From contig JABHLN010000014.1 of NCBI GenBank assembly GCA_018693105.1, positions 1 through 49,448 on the forward strand: DNA of 49,448 nt. The letters are read 5' to 3'. Below the pieces are notes generated by a model. It saw only the letters and a program-made list of their open reading frames with translations, was not told the origin of the DNA and searched no databases. Positions 17,532 to 26,288 of the stretch are shown here, in pieces. Origin of the DNA: Desulfobacterales bacterium (GTDB lineage: Bacteria; Desulfobacterota; Desulfobacteria; Desulfobacterales; SURF-7). A program made the translations under genes and the position numbers. Numbering within the stretch: the first letter of the stretch is position 1; each line of letters starts with the position of its first letter.

Positions 17532-18485
17532 TTATTCATTATTATTTTTATTTTTTGCTACCAGATACGTCAGACCTCCGAAAATAATAACGGGAAGAAT
17601 CATACCCCGGTATAGCGTATGCTGAATATTTTCAGATATTGAAGTGTATGATCTGTCCGGAAGATCCGGTAATCCGATCTTATTAAAGGGAACACCCGAA
17701 AGCATAAGTACCTGGGTTCCGCCGATTTCAGTCTCACCGTAAATCCGGGGAATGTACTTTGAGGCACTTTTTTCATTGGTTTTACCGCTTTTTAATGAGT
17801 TTGCGGGAAAATAGTAGTATTTTCCGGGCTCCATATTCTGCCTTCGTTTAGCCTCTATTAAAAGGCTTTCAACGGGACCGAAAATTGTAGCTCCGGTTGG
17901 ACATTCGCTGCAGCAGGCTGGAATTTCTCCTTTTGCCTGAAGGTGAGAACACATCTCACATTTTGCAATCTCCGGGAAAGGGCTATCCCATTCAAATTTC
18001 GGTATATTAAACGGACATGCCACCTGACAGTATCTACACCCGATACATGCTTCAGGATTATAGGACACAACACCTGTTTCTTTATCTTTAGTCATGGCCG
18101 ATGCGGGGCATGCAGACACGCATGAAGGATCAACACAATGCATACATTGTGATTTTACAAAAGAAAATCCGTTAATTTCATTATCTTTGACCTTTCCTGT
18201 TCCGTTCTGATATTTCTTGATGATGTTATACGTTTCAAAGGACAGGTTTTTGGGGTTGTCCCAGAGCTTTTGGATTCCTGTAGGCTGAGGGGATAAATTA
18301 TTAGCCTTTCTGCAGGCTACCATGCAGACCTCACATCCAATACACAAAGTAGCATCATACAGCATACCCATAGCACCCGGGAGACGTTTTTTTCCTGGAG
18401 AAGATGCAAAAGACAAAGATGGACTCACCGCCATTGCCGTAGTACCTGCAACTACTTTTAGGAAATCTCTCCTTCTTATCTCCAT
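17532..18485 (-). CDS. hybA: HybA-like Tat-exported four-cluster ferredoxin subunit
   Basis: The N-terminus has a twin-arginine signal (RRRDFLKVVAGTT). The mature part contains four Cys-rich 4Fe-4S motifs, including CIGCEVCMVACRK, CMHCVDPSCVSACP, CIGCRYCQVACP and CEMCSH...CCSECP. A hydrophobic helix near the C-terminus (about 293-308) anchors it to the membrane, as in E. coli HybA. It would carry electrons from the small subunit to HybB. The gene starts 3 bp after the small-subunit stop, with an AGGAGA SD, and is 317 aa, close to family length. Confidence 0.95.
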   Translation of the reverse strand: MEIRRRDFLKVVAGTTAMAVSPSLSFASSPGKKRLPGAMGMLYDATLCIGCEVCMVACRKANNLSPQPTGIQKLWDNPKNLSFETYNIIKKYQNGTGKVKDNEINGFSFVKSQCMHCVDPSCVSACPASAMTKDKETGVVSYNPEACIGCRYCQVACPFNIPKFEWDSPFPEIAKCEMCSHLQAKGEIPACCSECPTGATIFGPVESLLIEAKRRQNMEPGKYYYFPANSLKSGKTNEKSASKYIPRIYGETEIGGTQVLMLSGVPFNKIGLPDLPDRSYTSISENIQHTLYRGMILPVIIFGGLTYLVAKNKNNNE

Positions 18486-18488
18486 GAA

Positions 18489-19625
18489 CTATTCTCCTTT
18501 GTCAGAATTGTCTGATTCACCAAGATTTCTGGTTATTACAGCTGCTGCACCAACAACAGCGCCTGCGGCACCTGCCAAAACAGCTGCCGAGCCTTTTGAC
18601 ATGCCTTTACCTTGTTCTGATTTAATCGGTGCAATTACTGATGAAGGTGTAATATTCTCAACATCGGCAAGAGAGTGAAGAGGAATGTTAAATCCGATAC
18701 CCTTTTCAGTACATCCAAAGCATGGGTGCCCTGTACCCACGGGCCAAACTCCGCCGCCGGCCTCGTTGAACAGAATTGACGGACAATTGGCATGGGTCAT
18801 CGGGCCTTTACAACCAAGCTTATACAAGCAATAACCGTTACGATGCCCATCATCGCCAAAGGTTTCAGCAAATCTCCCGGCATCAAAATGGGGTCTTCGT
18901 TCACAGTTCTCATGTATAAGGTTTCCATAGGCGAATATAGGTCTGTTTTTATCATCAAGGGCTGGAAGCTTACTAAATGTCAGAAAATGGAGAACTGTTG
19001 AAAGAAAATTATATGGGTTTGGAGGACATCCCGGAATTGTAACAACGGTTTTATCTTTTAACACGTCGGGAACCCCTGTTGCACCTGTGGGATTTGGATA
19101 TGAAGACTGAATTCCTCCCCACGAAGCACAGGACCCGATGGCTATAATGGCCCCGGCTTTAGCCGCTGTTTCTTTGACAATATCTACAAAAGGGCGGTTA
19201 CCGATCTTACAGTAAATTCCTCCATCCTTTACGGGAATTGCCCCTTCGATTACCAGGATGTATTTCCCTGCATTCTCCTGCATTGACTTTTTCATTGCAG
19301 CTTCAGCCTGGTGTCCCGCACCGGCATTCAGGGTTTCATGATAATCAAGGGAAATCAGATCCAGTATAAGGTGCTCAAGTGAAGGATGTGATGGACGCAA
19401 TAATGTTTCCGTACAACCGGTGCACTCCTGTCCATGGAGCCATATAACAGGAGGACGTTTTTTTGGATTGGTAACCGCTTCGGCAATTTTTTGTCCCATA
19501 GTAACTGGAAACCCCATACCGACAGCCATTACACCACAGAATTTAATAAAATCTCTCCTAGATACTCCCCTTAGTTCTTTAAACGTTGAATGCGTGAGAT
19601 GCTTTTTTTTCATTTTCCCCCTCAT
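18489..19625 (-). CDS. hybO: [NiFe] hydrogenase small subunit, Tat-exported (HybO-like)
   Basis: The small subunit holds three Fe-S clusters that take electrons from the Ni-Fe site. A Tat signal (SRRDFIKFCG, Arg23-Arg24) directs export of the folded heterodimer. The proximal-cluster Cys pair is Cys68/Cys71 (ECTGCTE); GSCASWGG and GCPPNPYNFL supply further ligands. The C-terminus has an Ala/Gly-rich hydrophobic helix (about 340-365), which suggests membrane anchoring. It is the first gene of the operon. ATG 19625 is used, but ATG 19613 directly follows AGGGGGAAA and may be the true start; both keep the signal. Confidence 0.95.
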   Translation of the reverse strand: MRGKMKKKHLTHSTFKELRGVSRRDFIKFCGVMAVGMGFPVTMGQKIAEAVTNPKKRPPVIWLHGQECTGCTETLLRPSHPSLEHLILDLISLDYHETLNAGAGHQAEAAMKKSMQENAGKYILVIEGAIPVKDGGIYCKIGNRPFVDIVKETAAKAGAIIAIGSCASWGGIQSSYPNPTGATGVPDVLKDKTVVTIPGCPPNPYNFLSTVLHFLTFSKLPALDDKNRPIFAYGNLIHENCERRPHFDAGRFAETFGDDGHRNGYCLYKLGCKGPMTHANCPSILFNEAGGGVWPVGTGHPCFGCTEKGIGFNIPLHSLADVENITPSSVIAPIKSEQGKGMSKGSAAVLAGAAGAVVGAAAVITRNLGESDNSDKGE

Positions 19626-20350
19626 TTATTCCGAAAAAGTAAAATATTTTTTTCAGCTAAAAAAATAATTATACCGAATCTTGAACTAAACGGATCAAAT
19701 TACCAAAATCTATCTCAAAAACACTTATATCGCTCGCTGGCTGTTTGATGTGCAGATTCAAAATGCTCACATACTATGTGTATGCCGCTTTTTCTCATCA
19801 ACATATACTTTGCCATCAAACCCGATCTGCACTTTTGAGATCGGTTCTAAAAGAATTGTTGTAAAAATAACTTAAGAGAGCTGAGGCGAAATGCATGCAA
19901 ATGATTACGATAAATAAAGAGAAAGAATTTCAGGATGCGCGCTGTTAGAATATAATATTTTAAATATTTCTAAATAAAGATATGAGACTTTTTCATATTG
20001 TCCGTATTTTTGTCCATTTTTTTAGTCAGGCGAAAATTTTAATAATTAAATAACTAAATTTATTATTATGAATAAAATTTTACCTTCACAATAACTAGAA
20101 CAAAAATTAACATTATAAGCATATAGTCGTAGAAGAGTTTAATAAACGTCGTAGTTTAGGCGCAATTAGAGATCGAATATATAATAACTAGTTTCATGTC
20201 AAGCATTATTTTATCTGAATTTATAAAATAACTACATTTTCTCTGAAATATTATAATTCTTTTTTTATTCACAGGATTGGGGTATAGATAAAATTTCAGC
20301 ATTGAAGTCTGTTTTATACATATCAAAAATCTTTTAGGGAAAACATAAAA
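19626..20350. other. Divergent intergenic region between hydrogenase and hyp operons
   Basis: 725 bp with no convincing gene. The left part (19713-19843) is a complex palindromic segment listed separately. The right part (about 19860-20340) is very AT-rich. It holds one possible 17-codon frame (ATG at about 19900, MQMITINKEK...) that I cannot link to any gene and do not call. Promoters for both operons must lie here, but I cannot assign boxes or a sigma-54 site. Confidence 0.5.
19713..19843. repeat. Complex palindromic element upstream of the hydrogenase operon
   Basis: Several matched arms are seen: TCTCAAAA (19713) with TTTTGAGA (19833); GTTTGATG (19743) with CATCAAAC (19814); GTGCAGAT (19750) with ATCTGCAC (19825); CCGATC (19822) with GATCGG (19838). 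The centre has a perfect 13-bp palindrome, CACATACTATGTG (19768-19780). Two arm pairs cross rather than nest. The GTTTGAT...CATACTA...GTATGCC order recurs at the right edge of the window (49412-49446), so this is probably a member of an intergenic repeat family. Confidence 0.7.
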
Positions 20351-20596
20351 ATGTGTATAGCTATACCTTCGAAAATCATCAAAATTGATGGAAACTCCAT
20401 GGCGACAATTGATGTTGAAGGTGCTAAACGTACTGCCAGCCTGCTCCTTCTGGATGACGCTGAAGTTGGCGATTATGTTATTGTACATGCCGGTTTTGCC
20501 ATCAACAAGGTTAACGAGGAAGAAGCCCTGAAAACGATAGAAATTCTTCGTAAAACAGTCAGTATGATGAAAACAGCCTCTGATGAAAAACCATGA
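20351..20596 (+). CDS. hypC: Hydrogenase assembly chaperone HypC/HybG family
   Basis: A small chaperone (81 aa) that, with HypD, carries the Fe(CN)2CO unit and delivers it to the large-subunit precursor. The essential N-terminal Cys2 is present (MCIAIPSKI), and the short beta-barrel pattern (GAKRTASLLLL, GDYVIVHAGFAI) is typical. Its divergence from the hydrogenase operon suggests shared regulation. Its stop overlaps an ATG (ATGA) that opens the hypF remnant, a relic of translational coupling. Confidence 0.95.
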   Translation: MCIAIPSKIIKIDGNSMATIDVEGAKRTASLLLLDDAEVGDYVIVHAGFAINKVNEEEALKTIEILRKTVSMMKTASDEKP

Positions 20597-20772
20597 GGAA
20601 AAAAAATTTATCTGAAAAACACCCGATTGCATACATTAGTGAACTTTCAGATCATGTCCGACCCGTCAGAAAATTTTAAGATTTTAATATTTCAGAAAAC
20701 TGGGAGTGTCAGTTTAAAACGACTCTAATATCCCCTGATATTTCGATCTGTGATGACTGCAAAAATGGTTGA
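20593..20772 (+). pseudogene. hypF: hypF remnant (internal fragment)
   Basis: Starting at an ATG overlapping the hypC stop, this frame encodes a fragment that aligns by eye with the end of the HypF acylphosphatase domain and the start of its zinc-finger region. HPIAYISELSDHVRP corresponds to the PPLARIDSV... region, DFNIS to the FRI.S segment, and TLISPDISICDDC to the strongly conserved TLISPDIATCDDC motif. A stop codon (20677-20679) interrupts the frame, the match ends right after CDDC, and a second stop follows at 20770. Full HypF is about 750 aa, so nearly all of it is missing. A working hypF must be elsewhere if the hydrogenase is active. Confidence 0.75.
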
Positions 20773-20780
20773 GAAAGCCC

Positions 20781-21128
20781 ATGCATGAAATGAGTATCGC
20801 GATACAGATTATAGAAATTGCAGGAGCATCAATACCGGATGAACTGAAAGGAACACCTGTAGAGAAATTGAATTTAAAAATAGGCAAGCTTTCTGCTGTT
20901 ATACCTGACAGCCTGGTTTTCTGCTTTGACATAGCCGCGGAAAATACCGCTTTTGAAGGTTCATTCTTAAATATTGAAGAGATACCGGTTCGGCTAAAAT
21001 GCCTGTCATGCGATCATCAATGGATAATTGAAGAACCGGCTTTTAAATGCGATAGCTGCAACAGCGGCAGCATTGAGGTTATTTCAGGCAGGGAACTGGA
21101 TATTGAATCCATAGAGTTTCAAGATTAA
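20781..21128 (+). CDS. hypA: Hydrogenase nickel-incorporation protein HypA
   Basis: HypA binds nickel through its N-terminal MHE motif and inserts it, with HypB, into the large subunit. Here the protein begins MHEMSIAIQII. I choose ATG 20781 because the start MHE is needed for nickel binding; the upstream in-frame TTG at 20769 would mask it. The structural zinc site is formed by CLSC and CDSC near residues 77 and 92. At 115 aa it has normal length. It follows the hypF remnant by 8 bp. Confidence 0.95.
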   Translation: MHEMSIAIQIIEIAGASIPDELKGTPVEKLNLKIGKLSAVIPDSLVFCFDIAAENTAFEGSFLNIEEIPVRLKCLSCDHQWIIEEPAFKCDSCNSGSIEVISGRELDIESIEFQD

Positions 21129-21157
21129 TTAAACGATTAGCCTGGAGAGGGTATCAT

Positions 21158-21820
21158 ATGGAAATTAAAGTTGCTCAAAAAATGCTTGATGCAAATGACG
21201 AGATGGCAAGACATAACAGGCTTCTCTTTAAAGAAAAAAACGTCTTTGTCATTAATATTATGAGTTCACCAGGATCGGGTAAGACAACCCTGCTGGAAAA
21301 GACTCTTGGAAGGATACAACCAGACATAAACTGCGGTATCATTGTCGGTGATATCTGTACAAAAAACGATGCTGAACGTATATTAAAAACAGGTGCCCCG
21401 GCGATTCAGATTAACACGGACGCCTTTGGGGGTGAATGCCACCTCTCGGCCGGCTCGATTGAAAAAGCGGCCTCGGATTTTAACCTTGAAGAGATGGATT
21501 TATTAATTGTAGAGAATGTTGGCAACCTTGTCTGTCCTGCGGAATTTGATATTGGAGAAGATGTGCGTGTAGTTGTTTTAAGTGTTACGGAAGGTGAAGA
21601 TAAACCTTTAAAGTATCCATTGATGTTCCGTGAAAGCAGCCTTGCACTTTTAAATAAAATAGATCTATTGCCTTATCTTGATTACGATATCGGTTTAACG
21701 AAAAAATATATCACCCGGATAAATGCTGAAATGCCTGTCATTGAAATTTCATCAAAGACTTTGGAAGGTTTTGACCAGTGGATTGAATGGCTGAAAAACA
21801 GAATCATCCAAAAAAAATAA
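21158..21820 (+). CDS. hypB: Hydrogenase nickel-incorporation GTPase HypB
   Basis: HypB is a SIMIBI-class GTPase that powers nickel delivery to the hydrogenase. Walker A (SSPGSGKTTLLEKT) is near residues 36-50; the metal-site motif GGECHLSAG and the NVGNLVCP segment follow, with NKIDLLPY as the base-specificity motif. At 220 aa it lacks both the N-terminal CXXCGC nickel site and any His-rich stretch found in some homologs, so it is the minimal form. It is 29 bp after hypA. Confidence 0.95.
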   Translation: MEIKVAQKMLDANDEMARHNRLLFKEKNVFVINIMSSPGSGKTTLLEKTLGRIQPDINCGIIVGDICTKNDAERILKTGAPAIQINTDAFGGECHLSAGSIEKAASDFNLEEMDLLIVENVGNLVCPAEFDIGEDVRVVVLSVTEGEDKPLKYPLMFRESSLALLNKIDLLPYLDYDIGLTKKYITRINAEMPVIEISSKTLEGFDQWIEWLKNRIIQKK

Positions 21821-21830
21821 GGAGGGACAT

Positions 21831-21917
21831 GTGACACTATAATATACTAATGAATACAGAGAGAATGACCTGCCACAAGAGCTTATAAAAAGAACGTATA
21901 TGGATGACTATCTATGA
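21831..21917 (+). pseudogene. hypD: Possible hypD N-terminal remnant
   Basis: Ten bases after hypB, behind an SD-like GGAGGG, a GTG-started frame hits a stop at codon 4 and then reads YTNEYRENDLPQELIK before another stop at codon 29. This resembles the N-terminus of HypD (consensus like Y.DEYRD..LA..LI). hypD normally follows hypB or hypC in hyp operons, so position supports it. The match is short (about 16 residues), so confidence is moderate. The remaining 160 bp up to 22078 show nothing recognisable beyond a weak hairpin around 21966-21995. Confidence 0.5.
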
Positions 21918-22078
21918 TACAGCTTCCATTAAAAAACCACGGCTGATCAATTAATTGTTTTGATAGAAGTATCGGTTTTGCTATATTGATACCTTAATTT
22001 AAGTTTCTGTTTTATTATCTGTTGAGAAAAATGCTTATCCATACTGAAGGAAGATCGAAAAGGTTATATTTCCATATT

Positions 22079-23074
22079 TCAGAGAATTTCCGACATAAAT
22101 ATTTTCACCCGCGCCTTTTTTTTTAACCGGTTTGAGTAATTAATTATCTCTTTTCTGACTTTTATATCCTTTATAAGTTCAATAATCTTTTTCTTAACCT
22201 CTTGTAATGGTACAATAGATTTATTTTGTTTCCCAGTTATTTTTATAATATGATACCCTGAATCGGTTTTGACAATATCGCTAATCTCATCAATTTTTAA
22301 TTCAAATGCAATATCATCAAAAATCTTTATCAACTGGCCTTTATTAAAAAAACCCAGATCTCCCCCTTTTGTACCGGCAGAACCGTCCGAGTATTTTTTT
22401 GCAATTTCTGCAAAGTTTTCACCTTTTAATATTCTTTGACGTATATTCTCAATTTTTTTACGGGCGTTTGTCTTTTGAATTATGTTGCTTTTCGGGCCGG
22501 CATTAATAAGGACCCTGCTTATTCTTACCCTCGCTGGTCTAATGAATGACTCTTTATGGCTTTTATAAAAGGCAGCTACTTCTTTTTCTGATATTGAGAC
22601 CCTATCAGTAATTTTTTTTTGAATTATTTTTTTTATGGAAAGATCACGATTTATTTGATGCTTAAAGGATTCAATGTTGTATTCCATCTTTTTCATCCAC
22701 TCATGGAGGTCTTTGTTTTTTCCTATTTCATTTTTTAATTTTTCATACTCTATTTCCATTAGTTCATTTTCAACTTTTATACCTTCTTTAAGGCTTTCCT
22801 GGTACAAAAGCTCCTGATCGATAATTGTATCAAGTACCTTTTCTTTAATTTCTTTGAGCTGCTTTTCGTTATACTTTACCCCTTGAGTTGTAACCTGCTG
22901 AAGGACCTGATAATAGGTCCGGTAAAAATCATCTTTTGTAATAACCTTTCCATTAACAATAGCAACTTTGCTGATTATTTTCATGGCATTTACAAAATCT
23001 GCCGGCAGAAAAATAATAATAGAAATAAATGAAATTACTATTATTGCCCGCCATTCTTTAATTTTAACCGCCAT
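22079..23074 (-). CDS. Periplasmic peptidyl-prolyl isomerase, SurA/PrsA-like parvulin
   Basis: An exported chaperone/isomerase of 331 aa. A signal peptide covers about residues 1-30 (IIVISFISIIIFLP...VNA). Then comes a SurA-N-like helical region (VAIVNGKVITKDDFYRTYYQ) and one parvulin domain (about 180-285: RISRVLINAG, FAEIAKKYSDGSAGTKGGDLGFF, DSGYHIIKITG). Such proteins assist folding of secreted and outer-membrane proteins. There is one PPIase domain instead of the two in E. coli SurA, so I leave the gene unnamed. It is convergent with the hyp operon; the radical SAM gene lies 101 bp upstream. Confidence 0.88.
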   Translation of the reverse strand: MAVKIKEWRAIIVISFISIIIFLPADFVNAMKIISKVAIVNGKVITKDDFYRTYYQVLQQVTTQGVKYNEKQLKEIKEKVLDTIIDQELLYQESLKEGIKVENELMEIEYEKLKNEIGKNKDLHEWMKKMEYNIESFKHQINRDLSIKKIIQKKITDRVSISEKEVAAFYKSHKESFIRPARVRISRVLINAGPKSNIIQKTNARKKIENIRQRILKGENFAEIAKKYSDGSAGTKGGDLGFFNKGQLIKIFDDIAFELKIDEISDIVKTDSGYHIIKITGKQNKSIVPLQEVKKKIIELIKDIKVRKEIINYSNRLKKKARVKIFMSEIL

Positions 23075-23175
23075 TATCAGCGTTCTCTCTATTGAATTTT
23101 CTTTGATTATATAAGGATTGATGAACTCATAAAAAGTATAACAGGTACTTGATCCTCCTTAAATCCGGTACAAAT

Positions 23176-24912
23176 TTATTGATCAGTTTCTTTTTCCGGA
23201 TCACATACGCCGCAAATTGAACATGATTTCATTGGGCAGTCCGGAGACTCAATATTTTGATATGCCTTTTTATATTCATTGAAAAGATATGACCTGTGTA
23301 AACCATGATCGATAAAATCCCATGGAAACAATTCGTCTTCTTTCCTTTCTCTTAATATGTAAAAATCGGTGTTAATTGCTGTCTCTTTAAAGGTTTTCGG
23401 CCAGTTCCCGTTATTTTCACAGGCCGATACCAATATGTCAGCAACCTTCCTGTCTCCACGCGAAAGTAATGCCTGGATATAAGCTTTACGAGGATTTTCA
23501 GCCTGCACCTTTATATTTGCAACTCTTTTCAATCCGCTCCTTATTATTTTAATTTTTTTATTCAATAGGCTCAAACTATCCATGCTGCTCCATTGAAAAG
23601 GTGTAAACGGTTTTGGAATAAAAGGGTTAATGCTGACCGTTATTTCACCAATACGTTTTTTCACCCTGCTTTCATCAAGGAATGCAGATTTAATCTTAAC
23701 ACAAAGATCTATGACAGCTTCAACATCATCCATAGTTTCTGTTGGCAGGCCGATCATAAAATAAAGTTTAATATTAGGAATATTTCCTGAAACAAGTGCC
23801 CTTACAGCATTTAATATGGTTTTCTCATCAATCCCCTTATTTATAACTTTTCGCATTCTCTCCGAACCGGCATCGGGTGCAATTGTGGCAGTTTTAACAC
23901 CACTTTGCTTCAGCGTATCAACAAGTTCGGGAACCAGGGCTTCGGCTCTTAAAGAGCTGAATGATATTCTTGTATTACTTTGGTCGACTGTCTTACACAA
24001 ACCAGCAATTCCGGGAAGATCGGAAACCGCCGCACCAACAAGACCAATTTTGTTTGTTAAGGCAGCTCCCTTTTCTATGCACTCTTCAAGAAGCAGTATT
24101 GGCCTGAATCTTGGAGGTCTGCTTATATATCCTGCACTGCAAAAGCGGCAGCCGTGCGGACAGCCTCTGCTGACTTCGATTAGGTAGGTCTGATCAAATG
24201 TTGTATGTGGTGTTAAGATGGAACTGCAGGTGGGAATACCGGATAAATTCTTCGAGTATGCTTTTTTTATTTTATCAGGAACATCATCTACCGGTTTAAA
24301 TGAGCATAAGGTTCCATCCGGATGATAGTCAGCCTTGTAAAATTCAGGAACATATGCTCCGGGAACCTCCATAGCAATTTTTTTAAGGCAGCTTTTTCTA
24401 TTTTCACCCGGGTCATAGATATTAAAAAAACTTTTTAAAAAAACTTCGGCTTCTCCAATTAAGAAGCAGTCAATAAAAGAGGCTACCGGTTCAGGGTTCA
24501 AAAAACAGGCAACTCCCCCTGCAATCACTAAGGGGTGGGGGTTTCCTCTGACGGCAGATTGCAGCGGGAGCCCTGCTTTTTGCATAATTTTTAGAATATT
24601 AATATAGTCATTTTCAAATGAAATTGAAAAAGCAATAATATCAAACTCGGTCAAACTTCTCTTCGACTCTATGGTCAGGACATTTTTGGAGTTACCAGCC
24701 TCCTTCTCCGGTAAAAAAGCTCTCTCACATACCACATGCTCTATTTCGTTTAAAAGTCTGTAGACTGCCTGAAAACCAAGATTTGACATCCCAACAAAAT
24801 AGCTGTTGGGATAAACCAGGGCCACACTGACATGTCCCTTCCATTCTTTTCGTATGGCACCGGATTCAGTTTCGGAAAAATCACGGTACGGTCTTTGCGT
24901 TTTTCGAACCAT
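23176..24912 (-). CDS. B12-binding-type radical SAM protein of unknown substrate
   Basis: The radical SAM cluster motif is clear: SRGCPHGCRFCSAGY (Cys-x3-Cys-x2-Cys) near residue 250. The N-terminal 200 residues have the layout of a cobalamin-binding-like domain (VALVYPNSYFVGMSNLGFQA), as in the TIGR03960-type family. The C-terminal end is Cys-rich (CPMKSCSICGVCDPEK). At 578 aa it is at the short end for that family, in which an additional C-terminal DUF2344 domain or adjacent gene is often present; I see none here. Reaction and substrate are unknown. It is separated by 94 bp from the ftsZ end of the dcw cluster. Confidence 0.85.
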   Translation of the reverse strand: MVRKTQRPYRDFSETESGAIRKEWKGHVSVALVYPNSYFVGMSNLGFQAVYRLLNEIEHVVCERAFLPEKEAGNSKNVLTIESKRSLTEFDIIAFSISFENDYINILKIMQKAGLPLQSAVRGNPHPLVIAGGVACFLNPEPVASFIDCFLIGEAEVFLKSFFNIYDPGENRKSCLKKIAMEVPGAYVPEFYKADYHPDGTLCSFKPVDDVPDKIKKAYSKNLSGIPTCSSILTPHTTFDQTYLIEVSRGCPHGCRFCSAGYISRPPRFRPILLLEECIEKGAALTNKIGLVGAAVSDLPGIAGLCKTVDQSNTRISFSSLRAEALVPELVDTLKQSGVKTATIAPDAGSERMRKVINKGIDEKTILNAVRALVSGNIPNIKLYFMIGLPTETMDDVEAVIDLCVKIKSAFLDESRVKKRIGEITVSINPFIPKPFTPFQWSSMDSLSLLNKKIKIIRSGLKRVANIKVQAENPRKAYIQALLSRGDRKVADILVSACENNGNWPKTFKETAINTDFYILRERKEDELFPWDFIDHGLHRSYLFNEYKKAYQNIESPDCPMKSCSICGVCDPEKETDQ

Positions 24913-25006
24913 TACATATAATATAGATCGCCGGTTCTATGAATTAAAAACAAATCATAGCAAGCTGAAGAATTGCCTTACTAAAAACAAAGCTTTAATA
25001 ATATTT

Positions 25007-26197
25007 TTAATCAGCCTGCCTTCTTAAAAAAGTCGGCACTTCAAGGTCACCATTGTCAATAACCAGCCCTTTGTAACCACGATATTCAGCCCCGCTGTTC
25101 TCACCTACCGCTTCCTGGTTACGCATAAATGTCGGTTCATCAAGTATAGCTGCATCATTCTCAAGATCTTCCGGAGTTACATCCCGCAACTTACCCCTTA
25201 AACCTTTAGCAGCCTTATACGGAAAAACCGAATCCGATGTTCCTGCACCTATTCCTGTAGCTATAACAGTTATGCGCATTTCTTCTCCAATAGATTCATC
25301 AAAAGCCTGGCCCCAGATAATTTCAGCTTCTTCTCCAACCTCTTCGTATATCTTGTCAGAAGCTTCAATAACCTCTTCCAGCGTTATATCGCTTGAGCAG
25401 GTAATATTCATCAGCACTCCCCTTGCCCCGGCAATCGGTATATCTTCTAAGAGAGGATGTGAAATTGCTTTTTCCGCAGCTTCGATCGCTCTGTTTTCGC
25501 CACTAGCTATACCGATACCCATAAGCGCCAGACCCGCTTTTGACATAATTGTTTTAACATCAGCAAAGTCAAGATTAACAAGCCCCGGCATCATGATAAG
25601 GTCAGTAATACCTTTTACAGAGTGGTGAAGAATTTCATCTGCTTTCATAAACATATCAATCATTGTGGCTTTTTTCGGAGCAATACTGCGTAACCTGTTA
25701 TTTGGTATTGTTATAACAGTATCCGCAACATCCCTGAGTAAAGCAACTCCTTCATCAGCCTGATTTGATCTCTTCTTCCCTTCAAATGAAAAAGGCTTTG
25801 TAACTACAGCAACTGTAAGTGCACCGATCTCCTTACATATTTCCGCAACTACCGGAGCAGCACCTGTACCTGTACCGCCCCCTAACCCTGCAGTTATAAA
25901 CACCATGTGACTTCCCTGAAGAGCTTCTTTGATCGCATCAATACTTTCCTTGGCGGCTTCGCGTCCTACCTGGGGATTTGCGCCGGCACCAAGACCTTCG
26001 GTCAGAACCTCTCCGATCTGGATCTTAGTTGATGCATTTGAAATATCCAGAGCTTGTGCATCAGTATTTGCTACAATAAATTCAACCCCCTGCAGGCCCG
26101 AATTAACCATATTATTGACAGCGTTCCCGCCTGCACCTCCCACACCAACAACTCTTATCTTCGCTCTTTTGTCATCCTCAATAACAGAAAAACTCAT
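25007..26197 (-). CDS. ftsZ: Cell division GTPase FtsZ
   Basis: FtsZ polymerises into the cytokinetic ring. The tubulin signature GGGTGTG is near residue 105. The N-terminal [13 protein letters not shown] nucleotide motif and the synergy-loop region are intact. The extreme C-terminus [11 protein letters not shown] is the conserved peptide that binds FtsA and other anchors, so the protein is complete. At 396 aa it has normal length. A strong SD (GGAGGTGGGG) precedes the ATG. It is the last gene of the dcw cluster, 91 bp after ftsA. Confidence 0.98.
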   Translation of the reverse strand: MSFSVIEDDKRAKIRVVGVGGAGGNAVNNMVNSGLQGVEFIVANTDAQALDISNASTKIQIGEVLTEGLGAGANPQVGREAAKESIDAIKEALQGSHMVFITAGLGGGTGTGAAPVVAEICKEIGALTVAVVTKPFSFEGKKRSNQADEGVALLRDVADTVITIPNNRLRSIAPKKATMIDMFMKADEILHHSVKGITDLIMMPGLVNLDFADVKTIMSKAGLALMGIGIASGENRAIEAAEKAISHPLLEDIPIAGARGVLMNITCSSDITLEEVIEASDKIYEEVGEEAEIIWGQAFDESIGEEMRITVIATGIGAGTSDSVFPYKAAKGLRGKLRDVTPEDLENDAAILDEPTFMRNQEAVGENSGAEYRGYKGLVIDNGDLEVPTFLRRQAD

Positions 26198-26288
26198 TTC
26201 CCCACCTCCATTGTTTGGTTATTAGTATTACTACCGTCAGATATTCCTTTCCCATAAAAAAATGTCTTCGTTGCACTGTTATGTTTAA

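Noticed and set aside
19860-20340. Hidden gene in the AT-rich region upstream of hypC
   Set aside because: Only very short frames occur, with no SD or recognised motif. A 17-codon frame near 19900 is most likely chance.
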